A stretch of 64,000 bases of DNA, taken from NCBI GenBank assembly GCA_013076295.1, contig RQOL01000718.1, positions 558,001 through 622,000 of the forward strand, given 5' to 3'. Source of the DNA: Sanderia malayensis (taxonomy: Eukaryota; Cnidaria; Scyphozoa; Semaeostomeae; Pelagiidae). The translations under genes and the position numbers were made by a program. Positions 30,901 to 43,125 of the stretch are shown here, piece by piece; position 1 is the first letter of the stretch; the number at the start of each line of letters is the position of its first letter. The notes under the pieces were generated by a model. It saw nothing but the letters and a program-made list of their open reading frames with translations. It was not told where the DNA came from and did not search any database.

Positions 30901-33661
30901 TTTGATACTTTAGAGGCCATGCCTCCACTGGTTCAAATCCACATATGGTCAGAACAACGAACTATGAGCTACAAGCTGTCAGCCAACTGAGCTGTCCATC
31001 TTTCCCAGGTTAGTAAATAAGTACCCAGAATTTTTCAGGGTCAGGGTTTATATCAGGTGGACGATAACAGCTATCATAGCTGAAATGGCTATCCAGTATA
31101 AATATTTGTACATACTTCACTTACAAACATGACTCAATTAAACAAACCACCATTGTAAGAAGCAATAGCCAGACAATTAGGTTGACAGACAGAACAGAGT
31201 AAATTGACACAAACCTGGTCCAAATGTTGAGATTGTCCGAGTGTTTCAATCAATTTGAACAAGTTACATGATCTGTACCTCACTGCAGAAACAGCAAGAA
31301 GGATTGCAGTGAACTTTTCCTGTGGCTTGCTTCCCAGCAGATTGTAGTAAAAGGGAAACTCTGAAAGCTTTGTAGAGTACCCTGTATGAGCAGACAAAGC
31401 ACCAGGGGGATAGTTCCACATGTGATAAGAGTGTGCGTTGTAAGGCTCTACTCTGTCATGGACTATCTGCAAAAAAAGGAAGGTAATTTTGCACAAGTGA
31501 GTTGACTTCATACTATGAAATATAGCTTTCCTTCGTATGGCTTTGTTAGCTGTACAAAATATTATTACTGTATGATACTTTACATTTTAATTAAATTCAC
31601 CCAGGTAAAACAACACTATTCTTGAGAACATATCTTTCAATTTGGTGATAATGCTTTATCTACATTATAACTGACACAAACATCTTGTATCTCGCATTCA
31701 GTCAACTTTTGGTTCTAGCCCCAATAAAAATGGCCATTTCTCAGGCATGCATAATCTCAGTTATAGCAGGGTAGAATTAAACAGTCTGATTCCGGCAACA
31801 ACAGCAAAAAGTCCTGGCATGATCTCAATCCCACACATCTAATATATATTTGAAATAAATGTTACGTTGAATGCACATAACAGTGATAATTGACACAAAG
31901 AACATAGAATACCTCAAGTGTTGTATGCACCATTTGTTCAACAGAAGAGAAATATGCAGCATAAAGAAAATAGCCTTGCTGTCTCATAGAGAGGATCCTA
32001 TCCTGACTGATGGACCTCAGCATTACAGGCATTTGCAACAACATTCTTTCACTGATCTTCAGGACAGCTCTTGACCAGTCGATGACATCTGCAAATGGCA
32101 ACTCCCAGCCATCACTCATGACAACAGGTATGCAGCCAGCCTGCAATGCTTCAAGGAAACGAAACGAGCCCAGTCGTCTACCTCGAGGAACAAGACAGAA
32201 TGTGGAATTATGCAGCAACTGATGGTAATCATACCTGAAAAGATCAAGAGTGATTTCAAATGTATGCTTGTGTATCACAGAGGTGAATTCATGGGAGCTT
32301 CTTATTCTGTACACTCTACTTTGTAGCAAACTAGTATTGAGCTACAGTAAAAACCCACATATAACAACCTGTAAATTTTTCTTCCAGCCTATTTTTCTTC
32401 CAGCCATAAAAATGAGGGAGATCAAGAGTAAAGGAGACAAAAAAGAGACTTATTTAGAAATTAAATAAAAAAGAAAAGACTATGGTTAAATTAGAGATGA
32501 TGGCGAGGGAAAAAAGGCTCCAATGAGACATATCAAAGCTTCAAAACTACAGGGGTAGATTTAACCTGTCCAAGACAGAGGAGCAATGAGTATTCCATGA
32601 AAGACATTTAAAACATAGCTTTGGAACACCCAGTAACTGATGATAATCAGAACAAATATCAGGCTGCATAGGTTGCAGGACTACGTTAATTGGTTGCATT
32701 GCGTATTATTTAATCAATAACCTAATTATTCAAACCTGTCAAAATTCTCATTATCAGCTTGACACCTGCTGTCCTGATACTTCTCCCAGTTTTTGGAATG
32801 CCTGCAAGTAGTGAGCAAGACCACATCGTCATTATTGTTGACCAGATGCAAGGCATCACGTACTTCACTACCAATCCCAAACAGGTATCTCTTGCCTTTG
32901 AATGCAACATGGTATCGTCTCTGCAAGGGGAACAAGTCGGCTTTGTAGTAGTCTCTTCTTGATACAAATGGATGGTCCTTTTTGAACAGTGGGAAACTTA
33001 CATCAAAGCCCTGCCTGAATTTATCTTCAGAGAATGAGGCTCTCGCCAGCATTGCATGGCCAAAATTGAAGCCCAAGTGCTCAGTGTAATTGGGCCATGT
33101 CCCGGAGAACAAGTTAAACAGGAGAAAGTTTCTTCCCCTATTCCAGACGTCTGATTTGGAAATAAAAGAAGGCAAATCTTTTACAAAATCAATACTTAAT
33201 ATATCTCTGTCTATGGTATCAATAGAGAGTACAAAGAGGCATGCAGAAGACGGATCAGAAGTGAAGTGACTACTGCGTTTGATGGACTTCAAAATGTTCA
33301 AATAAACCGATGACTTTATCCTCGGTTTACTATTCATAGGTGTCACGTAGACCTTAAAACCATTCTTTCTGCAAGCAGTCCCGAAATTAAAGCAACTTTC
33401 CATGCGACATTGTATCTGTGTGCTACTGAGCTTGTCAGCCTCTTTGTAAATCAGTCCCTCGTCATTATTGTGTGTTGATGACACCGGCAGGGCATCCAGT
33501 TCGGCATTTATTCTCAGCGTTGAATTTCGGCCTAAATCGTCTTGCATTCTCCACCATCTTCGCACGAAAAATAATAGCGTCAAAATTAGTAGAAATAACA
33601 GCAGTGTCGAGTAGATGATGTTGCTATCTTTTCGTACATTGAATCGCTTTCGTGCTTGCAT
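27912..33661 (-). CDS. EXT1: Exostosin-1, heparan sulfate co-polymerase, seven exons
   Basis: Exons are 33661-32736, 32234-31913, 31466-31215, 30666-30571, 30215-30126, 28966-28806 and 28302-27912 (stop). Phases agree throughout and give 745 residues, almost exactly vertebrate EXT1 length. A type II anchor lies at about residues 15-33. The GT47 domain holds [30 protein letters not shown] sequence, [12 protein letters not shown] and [20 protein letters not shown]. The GT64 domain has the DxD-type motif TLDEDVVV. The C-terminus [18 protein letters not shown] matches EXT1 rather than EXT2 or EXTL. With EXT2 the Golgi enzyme alternates GlcA and GlcNAc addition. Its introns host a MITE, a tRNA-like repeat and other non-coding sequence. 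Confidence 0.96.
29327..29637. mobile_element. TA-flanked MITE with AACTTTCGCG repeats, in EXT1 intron 5
   Basis: Ends read CTTTAAAGGAA inward and are flanked by TA (29325-29326 and 29638-29639). The 311-bp element contains about eight copies of AACTTTCGC or its complement, spread over both halves. It lies between EXT1 exons 5 and 6. No open frame is evident. Confidence 0.7.
30870..30945 (+). repeat. tRNA-derived SINE head (box A and box B) in EXT1 intron 3
   Basis: The string TAGTGTAGTGGTTGAGGCAC resembles a polymerase III box A, and GGTTCAAATCC about 50 bp downstream matches box B. The spacing is that of a tRNA, but a full cloverleaf with paired acceptor stem is not evident. A tRNA-derived SINE is therefore more likely than a functional tRNA gene. 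Its 3' body may extend to about 31090. Confidence 0.5.
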
Positions 33662-34206
33662 TTAATCCGTCTAGATATTATTATTTGGCGTGTGTGCCTG
33701 TGGTGTCCCTTTTAACATGACGTGCCGTGCGACGAGCATTGCATTCAGCACACACACACACAAGGTTGTGGTTGCCGTTGCTTTGCTGCAATTCAAGTTG
33801 TTGCAGTTGTGATGAGAGTGAGACTTCATTTGGTTGAAAAAAGGAGAAACAAACAATTTTTTATTCCTGTCAATTGTTTCATTCCCGTTAATTGTTTGTT
33901 ATTTCTTTCCTGTTTACTGTTGAAAAAGGACCATCCGTTTGTATTTGTTTTTATGTATGTATTGTATGTTAATATTTATTGAATCCATTGGATATGAAAA
34001 AAAAGAAAGATTTGGTTGAAAGGAAGATGGAGAAGTGGGTTTTGAAGTTATTTACCCATATTTTTTTTGTTCTCCTGAAAAATAGAAAAGCATGGTAGTA
34101 AACGGAAACAAGAACAGGACAATATGTCGATGTGGTGTTGGTTTTGACTCTTATAGCTAAAAGGAGCTATTTTGTTTTCATTTTTTCCAATAATTTTTCT
34201 TTTTCG
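33662..34206. other. EXT1 promoter side, no gene recognised
   Basis: The region upstream of the EXT1 start contains a short CA repeat near 33750-33762. It should hold the EXT1 promoter. No coding exon is recognised. Confidence 0.4.
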
Positions 34207-34408
34207 AATAAATAAATAAATAAATAAATCATTCATCGTCAAGTTAGGCTACAAGCCTGTACGACGTTTTCTTCTTGTGATTGCACTTTTTGACTAAATT
34301 TTGAATCGCCGACGACGGAATTGGCGATTGGCTAAATTTAAAACGTTTCCAGTATTTGTCCAGTCCATTTTTAAAAGAGTCCAGCGATGGAGCAGTGACG
34401 ACCTCCTC
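34207..34408 (-). pseudogene. 3' end of a non-LTR (LINE) retrotransposon with (TTTA)n tail
   Basis: On the minus strand an open stretch ends at TAA (34244-34246) and encodes EEVVTAPSLDSFKNGLDKYW, the typical C-terminal block of LINE ORF2 proteins. A short 3' UTR leads to a TTTA tandem repeat (complement of AAAT at about 34207-34229), the usual LINE 3' terminus. Only this 5'-truncated end is present. Clade (CR1/L2/RTE-like) is not determined. Confidence 0.65.
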
Positions 34409-34493
34409 CAAACAAAGCTAATTTCAAGTTAAAAGACGTGAGTAGAAAACACATTTAAATTAAGCATATATTGTAGAATTGCATACCGTAAGT

Positions 34494-34556
34494 CCTCCAA
34501 TAAGCCCCCGAGCTCATTGAAAAAGGAAGAAAATTATGTCTGGGTTTATTGGAGGG
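34494..34556. repeat. Short imperfect hairpin, MITE-like
   Basis: TCCTCCAATAAGCCCCC at the left pairs with GGGTTTATTGGAGGGA at the right. Sequence style matches the other AATAAGCCCCC-type repeats of the window. Confidence 0.4.
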
Positions 34557-34635
34557 AGGTTATTTTAATCTTAAAGTTGACATGAAAAAGTAGATGGTAT
34601 GGCCTGACTTGTGCCACAAAGAATAAGCATTCATG

Positions 34636-36284
34636 TCATAATGAGGAAAAGGAGGGATAAGAATGGAACTTTGATATTGTGCAGCCAGCTTTTGAAGACA
34701 CTTGAATAGTTACATGTCTTGAGCTGGACATCGGACATCTGGAAAGAGCGTCAGCGTTTCCATGGAGGTTCTTTCCAGGATGGTGGATGGCGTCAAAATC
34801 ATATCCTTGGATCTCACTCATCCATTTTGCAAAGAGGTTGCTTGAAGCGTCCACTTAAGAGAGAACTGCTATAAGGCCATAGTGGCAAGTATCAGTGTAG
34901 AGCTTGAACTGTAGCGAGAAGTCTGGGCATTGTAGAACAAGTGCAGAAATCAGACAGTCTGTGGGTTCTTGAAACACATCGTCGGCGTCTTTCGTCCAAT
35001 GGAAAAGACAATTCTTCTTTGAGATCTACCAGCGGTTTGCATCGGCTTGCATAATTGGCAATGAATCTTAGGAAACTTCTTACATCTGTCTTGTTCTTAA
35101 GAAATGGAAAATTCTTAACAGAGCTTACTTTGGTTGGGTCCACGGTCACTCCTTCTTCAGAGACAATGTGTCCAAGAAACTTCACAGATCGCCTGAGTTT
35201 CTGATATTTAACTGGTTTCAGAGTGAGTCCGGCTTTTTCTATCCAATTCTCGATTCATGTGCATGGGCTGTCTGTGCTGAGCCAGGGGACAATTTTTTCT
35301 CATATGGCCAGTCTGACTTCACCGATAATATACGATAGGGGTTCTTCTTTCTGCTCCAGGGGGATGATTCCAGGTATTCTCGTTTCGTCTGGCCTGGCTG
35401 TTGCAGGTTCCTGCACTGTGGTCGTTAGACTGTATTGCTTTCCATATTTCCTGGTTACTGCGCTCTCTATCCGTGTTAAACTTGTGAATCAGGTCAATCA
35501 GATCTTCTGAAACTCTGTTTACCCCAAACTGCTTGCCAATTGAGTTGAAAAATAGTCGTTCTGCAGACTGGATCGCTTCTTAAAACAGGGGATCTTTTAA
35601 CATACAAACTAGTGGGGAAAAACCCCACCAGGCCCATAAATTTCCCCACTAGTTGGCCCATGATTCCCCATTAGCAAGTGCCCATTTGTTGAAAATTGTT
35701 TTAAACACCAATTTGACTTATCTACAATTACTGTTCGTTGTGTCGTTGTCGTGTTATATGTGTCAAATTATTCGTTATTTCTTTGGTCTTATTGCTGTCA
35801 ACCAATCTCTGTTTGACGTTCTTGCACTACACCAAGGCGAGGCAATGAAATCCGCGGGAAAAGTCCTTTACTTTTGTTTTTGCCGTCAGTTGCGTTACAT
35901 TAAGGAAAGGGCCCTTTTGCGTAAATTCCCCACCAGTAAAAATTTCTTAAAAGATCCCCTGTCTTAAAAAGTATTTGGACACTATTCCGACACCGTCTCT
36001 TTTATCTCTTGCCGCAGTCCTTTGATAAAGCATTCACTTGCGATTCTGTCCTTTTCCGTTCTATTATCCATACCATCGTGTCCCTTCATCACGAGTTTGT
36101 CTACTCTTTCTGAAAACTCTATAACAGATTCCTTGGGTCCATGTTTCATTTCCTGGAGTTTCTGTCTGGCCAAAAATTGCTTTTCTTCGGTATTGAATGT
36201 TTCATCCAGCAGATCCTTCATTTCTCTGAGGCTATTTCTGACGTTTTCAGGGAATCTCCGAGAAGTAGAAAATTTAGAGTTCAA
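34636..36284 (-). pseudogene. Ty3/Gypsy LTR retrotransposon relic
   Basis: Minus-strand pieces occur in element order. At 36284-35982 is a Gag fragment. At about 35260-34892 is the RT thumb/connection region, with VKFLGHIVSEEGVTVDPTKV and NKTDVRSFL. At 34854-34636 is the RNase H C-terminus with HHPGKNLHGNADALSRCP. The RT palm is largely deleted, and frameshifts and stops break the rest. A hAT-type MITE (35586-35961) interrupts it between Gag and RT. No long terminal repeats were found. The copy is clearly dead. Confidence 0.8.
35586..35961. mobile_element. hAT-type MITE, 376 bp, nested in the Gypsy relic
   Basis: Termini are CAGGGGATCTTTTAA and its inverted copy TTAAAAGATCCCCTG. The flanking 8-bp direct repeat TCTTAAAA (35578-35585 and 35962-35969) is exact. 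Both features indicate hAT-mediated insertion. The plus-strand frame at 35653-35967 has no recognisable domain. Confidence 0.85.
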
Positions 36285-37023
36285 TGAGATTTTCAGTCTG
36301 CTACTCGAATATATCTGAATCTACTGATACAACACACTTAATTATATAATGGGAAATTAAAAATAAAACATTGTGTCAAAAGAGTTACAAAGCGTCGAAG
36401 ACAAAAATAACTGGCACTGAACTACGAAACGGCTTAAAGGGTGCCATTACATTACGTAACTGAGGGTATTTGGCTACCTGCTTAAAGATACCAAACCAGC
36501 TCTTATGTGAGTAATGGAGGTTAGAGAGGGAAAGTTCTTGGTGGCATCTTGGTACTTCGGTAAAAGGTTGATACTCAAAAACAGACAAAGTCAGCACTCC
36601 TCTCAGCAAACTGAAATTTGTCCGGGTTTGAAGCTATACCAGCTATACCTTTTCGTCGCGTCAGGTTCTTTCACTTCTAACGGTAACCGGTAACTCTGCT
36701 GGTTGCTAGTTGTAATTTAACTTAATGAAAGATGAACTACCTTTTCATTACGTTCAAATTATTTTGGCAAAACAGCTACTCCGATGTGCAAATGAACAAA
36801 AACTTCAGACAACATGATTCTTAAACAATTGTTTAGAATAATGAATTACCAATGTTATTTTGTAAATACTTGAAACAACCTGTTCCCAGCTCAAATGCTG
36901 GAAACTGAAAAAAAAATAGTTATGGCAAGTAAATATTAAATGTTCAAAAAAAGTTAAAACTGGATAAGATGGTTAAATGTGATTGAAAAAAATAAGATGA
37001 ACATGTTAAGCAATTGCTGAAAA

Positions 37024-40000
37024 TCAGACTCCCATTTCATAACTTTCATTTGAGATTGCCTTGACATCTTTAGTTATGTCACTTTGGCTTTGCTTCCTGT
37101 GTTTATAGATGTCTGCCACTGCAAAACCAATGACAATCAATACCGCCACACCCAAGCCAACACCAATACCATGAGCAGCAGAGAATTTATTGGCATTGCC
37201 TACAATAAGAATGATGTAGTACTCAAACTACCCTTCGGTCTACGAAGCCATTGCTATATGCGCCATCTTCAATACATTTCATTCTATGGTGGAATGACAA
37301 GTGTAATGACTTCCAAACACCTGTGCAAGACAGTTGCCATTCTTTACAAAACTTAACGTGTTTCATTAACTCCCCCACTAATAATACAAGGTAAAGTGGG
37401 AGTCAAGTACCGGCCTGCATTCATTGATGCAAAACACAGCATTTTCACAAAGGAGCGCACGTATCAGAGAATGACGTTGCAAAGTATTAATAACAAAGTT
37501 TCAATTCCTGGTGAAACTAATTGAAAACAAGCTTTTCATCTCTTGGCTCTTCCCTAAAAATACTTTCAAACCTTGAACTGAGAACAGTGGTACAAACTTA
37601 AGAAGTCAATACTAGTAAAAGCGTAACCACACACTGCAAAAACTAAGGAGCTTGAACATGGATATAAACCTTACCTTCACAACGGGTTCCAGTACCAAAG
37701 ACCCCTTTCATGCAACTGCAAACGTGAGATCCAATGACATTCGTACAAACTGCATTAGCACTGCAGGAATGTTGACCAGTTGCACATTCGTCAATGTCAG
37801 TGCAATTGAAACCATTACCAGTGTATCCAGTGTTGCAGGCACATGTATATGAGCCAGGGATATTGCTACAAGTGGCATTATTACTGCATGAATGTTGACC
37901 AGTTGCACATTCGTCAATGTCTGTGCAATTATATCCATTACCAGCATAGCCAGAGTTGCAAGCACATGTGTATGACCCCTGCTTATTGGTGCAGTTGGCA
38001 TTAACACTGCATGAATGTTGGCCAGTTGCACATTCGTCAATTTCAGTGCAGTTAAAACCATTACCAGTGTAGCCAGAGTTGCAGGCACATGTGTATAAGC
38101 CAGGGTTATTGCTGCAAGTGGCATTAGCACTGCATGAATGTTGACCAGTTGCACATTCGTCAATGTCTGTGCAATTATATCCATTACCAGTGTAGCCGGA
38201 GTTGCAAATACATGTGTATGAGCCAGGGTTATTGCTACAAGTGGCATTAGCACTGCATGAATGTTGACCAGTTGCACATTCGTCAAAGTCAGTGCAATTA
38301 AAACCATTACCAGTGTAGCCAAAGTTGCAGGCACATGTGTATGAGCCAGGGTTATTGCTACACGTGCCATTAGCACTGCATGAATGTTGACCAGTTGCAC
38401 ATTCGTCAATGTCAGTGCAATTAAAACCATTACCAGTGTAGCCAGAGTTGCAAGTACATGTGTATGACCCCTTGTTATTGGTGCAGTTGGCATTATTACT
38501 GCATGAATGTTGACCAGTTGCACATTCGTCAATGTCTGTGCAATTATATCCATTAACAGTGTAGCCAGAGTTGCAAGCACATGTGTATGACCCCTGATTA
38601 TTGGTGCAGCTGGCATTGCCACTGCATAAATGTTGACCAGTTGCACATTCGTCAAAGTCAGTGCAATTAAAACCATTACCGGTGTAGCCAGAGTTGCAAG
38701 CACATGTATAGGAGCCCTGGTTATTGGTGCAGTTGCCGTTAGTACTGCATGAATGTTGACCAGTTGCACATTCGTCAATGTCAGTGCAATTAAAACCATT
38801 ACCAGTGTAGCCAGAGTTGCAGTAACACTTTTTGTATTTAAGGGTTGTGTAAGGGATTTGAATCGATACGTTGCAGAATGGACCATTCACGCAATTGCAC
38901 AATGTAATTTTTGGTTGAAACTTGCTCGTTTGATTGTTTGCATCTTTCACAATAAATGTCATTGTGACTTTAGGGCTGTTCACATGCAGTGATACATTTC
39001 CATTTGTCGAATTCATTGTTGCAGAGATTCCAGTTCCATTTATCGAATAGGTTAAAGCTAATGCAGTGGGTGAAGTTGCTTTAATTTGAAAATTGTTCAC
39101 TTCTCCATAGGACAAGATCAGATGCCTCGGAGACAGAATGATTGGTGGAAAATTGATTACATCGAACAGCCACTCTCCCATTCTACCTGTGTTTCCAACA
39201 ACAGTATCAAATCTATAAGAGGGATAAATCCCAGTCTCACCAAGCACCAAATCAAGTATGTTCTTATTTAAGGAAAATCCAACGTGAGGAGTTTCGCTGG
39301 TATATTTCCACAACATGGCACCATCTTCATATATGAATGATGCGTATGTACTGTGATTATTCGTAGCCAGATTTAATTGAAAGGTGGTAGTCTGAAAGGA
39401 AAGTATAATCAAATATCGGGATCACGCTCTTAAAGTCTAACTAGGATATTGCATTATCAAAGTTCATACAAGTGCTATAGTTGCTGTCACAAACCTCGTT
39501 TGTATTTACGTAAGAGCTACTAGGGAATGGAAATCCCTTTATCCAGGTCACGAGTATTACCAAAGTCGGAGAAAAGTTGACGCTGGTTCTGGCTGATATG
39601 TACGAGCTGGTCTCGTTTATTATCGTCTGGGAGAATGAATCTGTGTGACTATTTCTGTGTTGTGAGTAAGCAATACCACCGCTTGAACCTCTCATGTCAA
39701 TATCCGACCAATAGGGAGCCATTACTTCGTAACCAGATAGCATGTTAGGTGTATAGTCATCAGTCATATACCGCATTCCCAAATATATCAAGCCATTGAC
39801 AGAAACCTACTTGGAGAAGGGAGCAAATTCTTCCTATTAAATTCAGCCTATAATTCTATAGCTGGCATCGCTTTAAAAGCCCTTTGAAATGAAAACTGAA
39901 AACATATGTTTAAAAGTTAGACAATAAATGTTGTAAACGTTAATTGAGGTAGCTTACCGTGATTTTTGTGTATGTTATGTTTCCGACCAGAATTCCAGGA

Positions 40001-43000
40001 TTAATTCCCATAATTCCATAGGAATCGTCTGAATTTCGAAGAAACTGCGTTGTGTTGTATGGGAACATACGCTGTTGCCCTGGAAAGGCAAGTTATATTG
40101 AGACTCTGTTTTTCAGGCTACTCCGGCGGTAGGTACCAGCTCAGAGCGGAGAAATCTAAATTGGCTTTTTCATGTACTCATGGGGATGGGCACTAATATG
40201 TTTTAAGAGAGCTGATCGTGTAAACACGTGTCTATGACTCTCTGGCTTGCAAATATCAACTGCCTAATCCAACCGTAGAGATAGGAGATAGGATAATATT
40301 ATTAATTATATATCCTATCTCCATGAATCCAACACGCGTAGGAGATTACATACGGGAACTTAGCATACATACGGGATATGAATTACATAATCATTACAGG
40401 TGCTTAGAAAATTATTGTAAAAGGACAGTTGATTGGGGTTAAGAGGGTGAATGCTTCTTTGTTGTTAGTCATAATCGCAAAGTTGCTTATTAGCATTTAC
40501 CTACTTAGCAATAAACAACATTCCTTATGGCATTTTACTTGGATTCAAAGTCTATCCAGTGGCAGTTTCAGGTCACGATCGAGAAAGCATTCCTTCAAAT
40601 TGACGTCAACAAAGCAGATCGTGTTGCAATGTGATTCTTTTTGTTGAAGGACATGCAACAAAAGCCTTCAAGAGCTAACGATTCACAAGACTCGTAGCTA
40701 CTTGACCAAGTCCATTCTTATTGGAACTACCATTCCATAACATCTGGAAGGCAACAGGGCTGCAGATCCGAATTTTGCAGCTGTTGTACCAAGAAGTCTG
40801 TTCGTGGATGACTTTGTATTTGGTGAAAAGAACACTGCTGGAGTAGAGTAGAAATACTGAATATCAAGCAAATTGAGAGATTTAAAAAGGGACACCTCAA
40901 CATGCGGAAACGGAAATTAGATGACACAAGCCTGCAATACGATTAGCAGCAATGATCTATGGTGTACTTGGCATAACAATCACAAACAGCATTCACCCTT
41001 CTGAACCATGATGCATGCATGCAAAGATAATGATGTGATGGGAGAATGGGCGTTGTTGATCTTCTCAAAAAGTACAGCAATTTGTCAGAAATCGTATTGA
41101 CCAGATACTTGAAGTAGAAGGACTTAGCTGAACTACTGTTCAACATGTGACAATCCAGCAGACCTAGACAGCAAATGAACTACACTGAACAAGCTGCAAG
41201 GAAGTGAAGTATGGTGGAGTTCGAGTTGTCCATACAAGTTCAATCAGAATGAAAAATGGCCTCAACAGCCAGAACACCTCAAAAGTATGACTAGCACAAG
41301 AAGAGAGAACAAGTAGGACAATGTTGAAAACAAATACTGTAGAGGCAATTGGACTCACGAACTGTATTGACGTGAACCGATTCAAGGTGAATTGATCCTT
41401 GAATCATGCAAGATCTTCGAATCACAGCTTGGGTTCTACGATTCGTCAATAACGCAGGGAAAAATGCCACTGAAGCGTCAAAAGCATTGAAAACAGATGC
41501 AATTGAAGATAGCATGGGCTAAAGAAATTGAATAGTTGTACCCACCACACCAAGCCAAGAATAGGTCAATCAACTTACCTATACAAGCCTATGATCTAGC
41601 AAGCGTAAATTTTCCTGATGTCACGGAAGTTTCAATCTGAAGGAAGACCAGCAAACCAAATTATATCTCGAGACCACATCCACTGATCACGAATTTGGTG
41701 ATAGATGCGCACAAGAGGAGAATGCATGTGAGGGTGGAGAGCAGAGCCAAGGAGTCGAATATGGATTCCAAAAGGGGCCCAAACTGTCTGTCAAGAAAGT
41801 CGTCAAAGATTTTCGATATTGCAATTTACAAAAGATTTACTGTCAGGCCATTCAAGCACTTAACAACAGCAACTTTTCTAGAACATTGCAAGACGCCAGG
41901 CTATGCATTCTAAACAAATGGAGTCGACTTTGTCGGTCCCTTCTACCACAAAGACAGCAAACAACAAAAGAAGCCCCGCACTACATGGTTCACATGGGCA
42001 ACAACTCGAGCAATTTACCCGGGACTGGTAAACAGATGCGACGGCAATTATATTTTGAAAAGGTCTGAAGAGTTTTGTGGCGGGAAGAGAAACCAACATC
42101 TGAAAAATTTAGGTGATTTAAAGAGGTTTACAGCCACGATTAAATGGCTCAGACGTATTTACAAAAACAAGAAAAACGAACAATTCTCTACAGTACAAAA
42201 TGCAAAAAATGCTTGATTCTCAATTCCTGCCTGTCATGAGTGGTTGTTAATAATTTTGTAGCCAATAAATTAATTAACGTTTAGGTGAGAAGAAGCCAAA
42301 TCAATGGCGGGCGCCATTATCTATGCGAAAAGGACGTAAAGACCCATTGTCAACCAACAAAGCAGACCCCGTAAGTATGGAGCCTTCCTTCTGTTTATCA
42401 AACAAAGCGCCTACGTAGTTACATGAATTTCTGTGTCAGAAAGTAAAAATCGCACAGTTACGTAGCTGTCACAAACGAAGTGGCAAACGAATCCTAAACA
42501 CTCACCATTTGGAAACATTAACTCTGTTGGTAGCTGCGGGATTATCACACCATAAATACTATTCCCTCCAATCACTGCAATGCCAGACTGGCATGACAAT
42601 TGTCAATCAATTTTTTGGCAATAAAATTTGACTGATCCGACACAGCGCGACATGCTATTACTGTTGATCAATGAACTATGTTTTTTAAGTTAAGCAGATG
42701 AGTACGAAGAAATTTGAAGCGAATTGAATTAACTGAAACATCAGAAGACCTTTTCTTTGAAGAGGGGCCAGATAATTTCAAAAAATTAAAAACTAGTAAT
42801 AGATAATAACTAGAACACCAGGTGAGATGCAATTGTCTCAAAGTTGTAGTTTTTATCAGATTTATGTGCATGGTTGTTGGAACGATGTGTTTTGATAAGT
42901 AAATATATGCCGAAATAGGATACAGTTACATCAATAGAAGATCTTTTATCAAACAGCTCTCTGGAGGATTTTGTGCCATAAGAATTCACCTTGCCAACTT

Positions 43001-43125
43001 TTATTTACAACTATAATTTATAATGTTGAATAAAAGCATGATAATGTACCTGATGATGAGCAAATCTCCAAAGATATTACCATGATAATAGTGAAAACAA
43101 AAAGGATAAGCTTAAACGACATCAT
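37024..43125 (-). CDS. NIDO-EGF type I membrane protein (copy A), five exons
   Basis: Exons are 43125-43050 (signal peptide, MMSFKLILFVFTIIMVISLE), 40079-39958, 39806-39495, 39391-37675 and 37199-37024, with GT-AG sites and consistent phases, 800 residues. The third exon is a nidogen-type NIDO domain (VMAPYWSDIDMRGSSGGIAY). The fourth encodes a beta-rich segment and then nine tandem calcium-binding EGF domains, DIDECATGQHSC type, 41 residues each. The last exon gives a membrane span (IGVGLGVAVLIVIGFAVA) and a tail of about 34 residues. Predicted role: cell-surface or matrix adhesion; no exact orthologue is named. EGF repeats bear NCT and NAT glycosylation sequons. Intron 1 is filled with retroelement debris. 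The final splice junction is by phase only and an extra exon could exist. Confidence 0.85.
37745..38815 (-). repeat. 123-bp tandem repeat array encoding nine cbEGF domains
   Basis: Nearly identical 123-nt units repeat without intron. Each encodes D-[I/F]-D-E-C-A-T-G-Q-H-S-C through N-C-T. The close similarity suggests recent unit duplication or gene conversion. Because the unit is a multiple of three and short of stops, a 392-codon out-of-frame ORF (37708-38886) appears over it, which I regard as an artefact. Confidence 0.85.
40559..42170 (+). pseudogene. BEL/Pao LTR retrotransposon relic in intron 1 of NIDO-EGF copy A
   Basis: Plus-strand fragments, in several frames and with many stops, follow Pol order. 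An RT piece comes first (IEKAFLQIDV, then SLFVDDFVFGEKN at about 40.8 kb), followed by a PADL-type segment near 41.15 kb. The integrase region at about 41.69-42.05 kb shows LVIDAHKRRMHVRVES, the RPFK block and GVDFVGPFYHK. The word order and motifs are those of BEL/Pao elements. No LTRs were delimited. The copy lies antisense to the host gene and is dead. Confidence 0.7.

Noticed and set aside
30870..30945. Functional tRNA gene
   Set aside because: Boxes A and B are suggestive, but I could not fold a complete cloverleaf with a paired acceptor stem.
37708..38886. A 392-codon open frame overlapping the EGF array in a different frame on the same strand
   Set aside because: It arises because the 123-bp repeat unit is a multiple of three without stops in that frame. 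Its product is a low-complexity repeat with no signal or domain, and the EGF frame is clearly the coding one.
42494..42597. Possible exon with acceptor and GTGAGT donor in intron 1 of NIDO-EGF copy A (minus strand)
   Set aside because: The splice sites look acceptable, but copy B has no counterpart, and exons 1 and 2 already join in phase.
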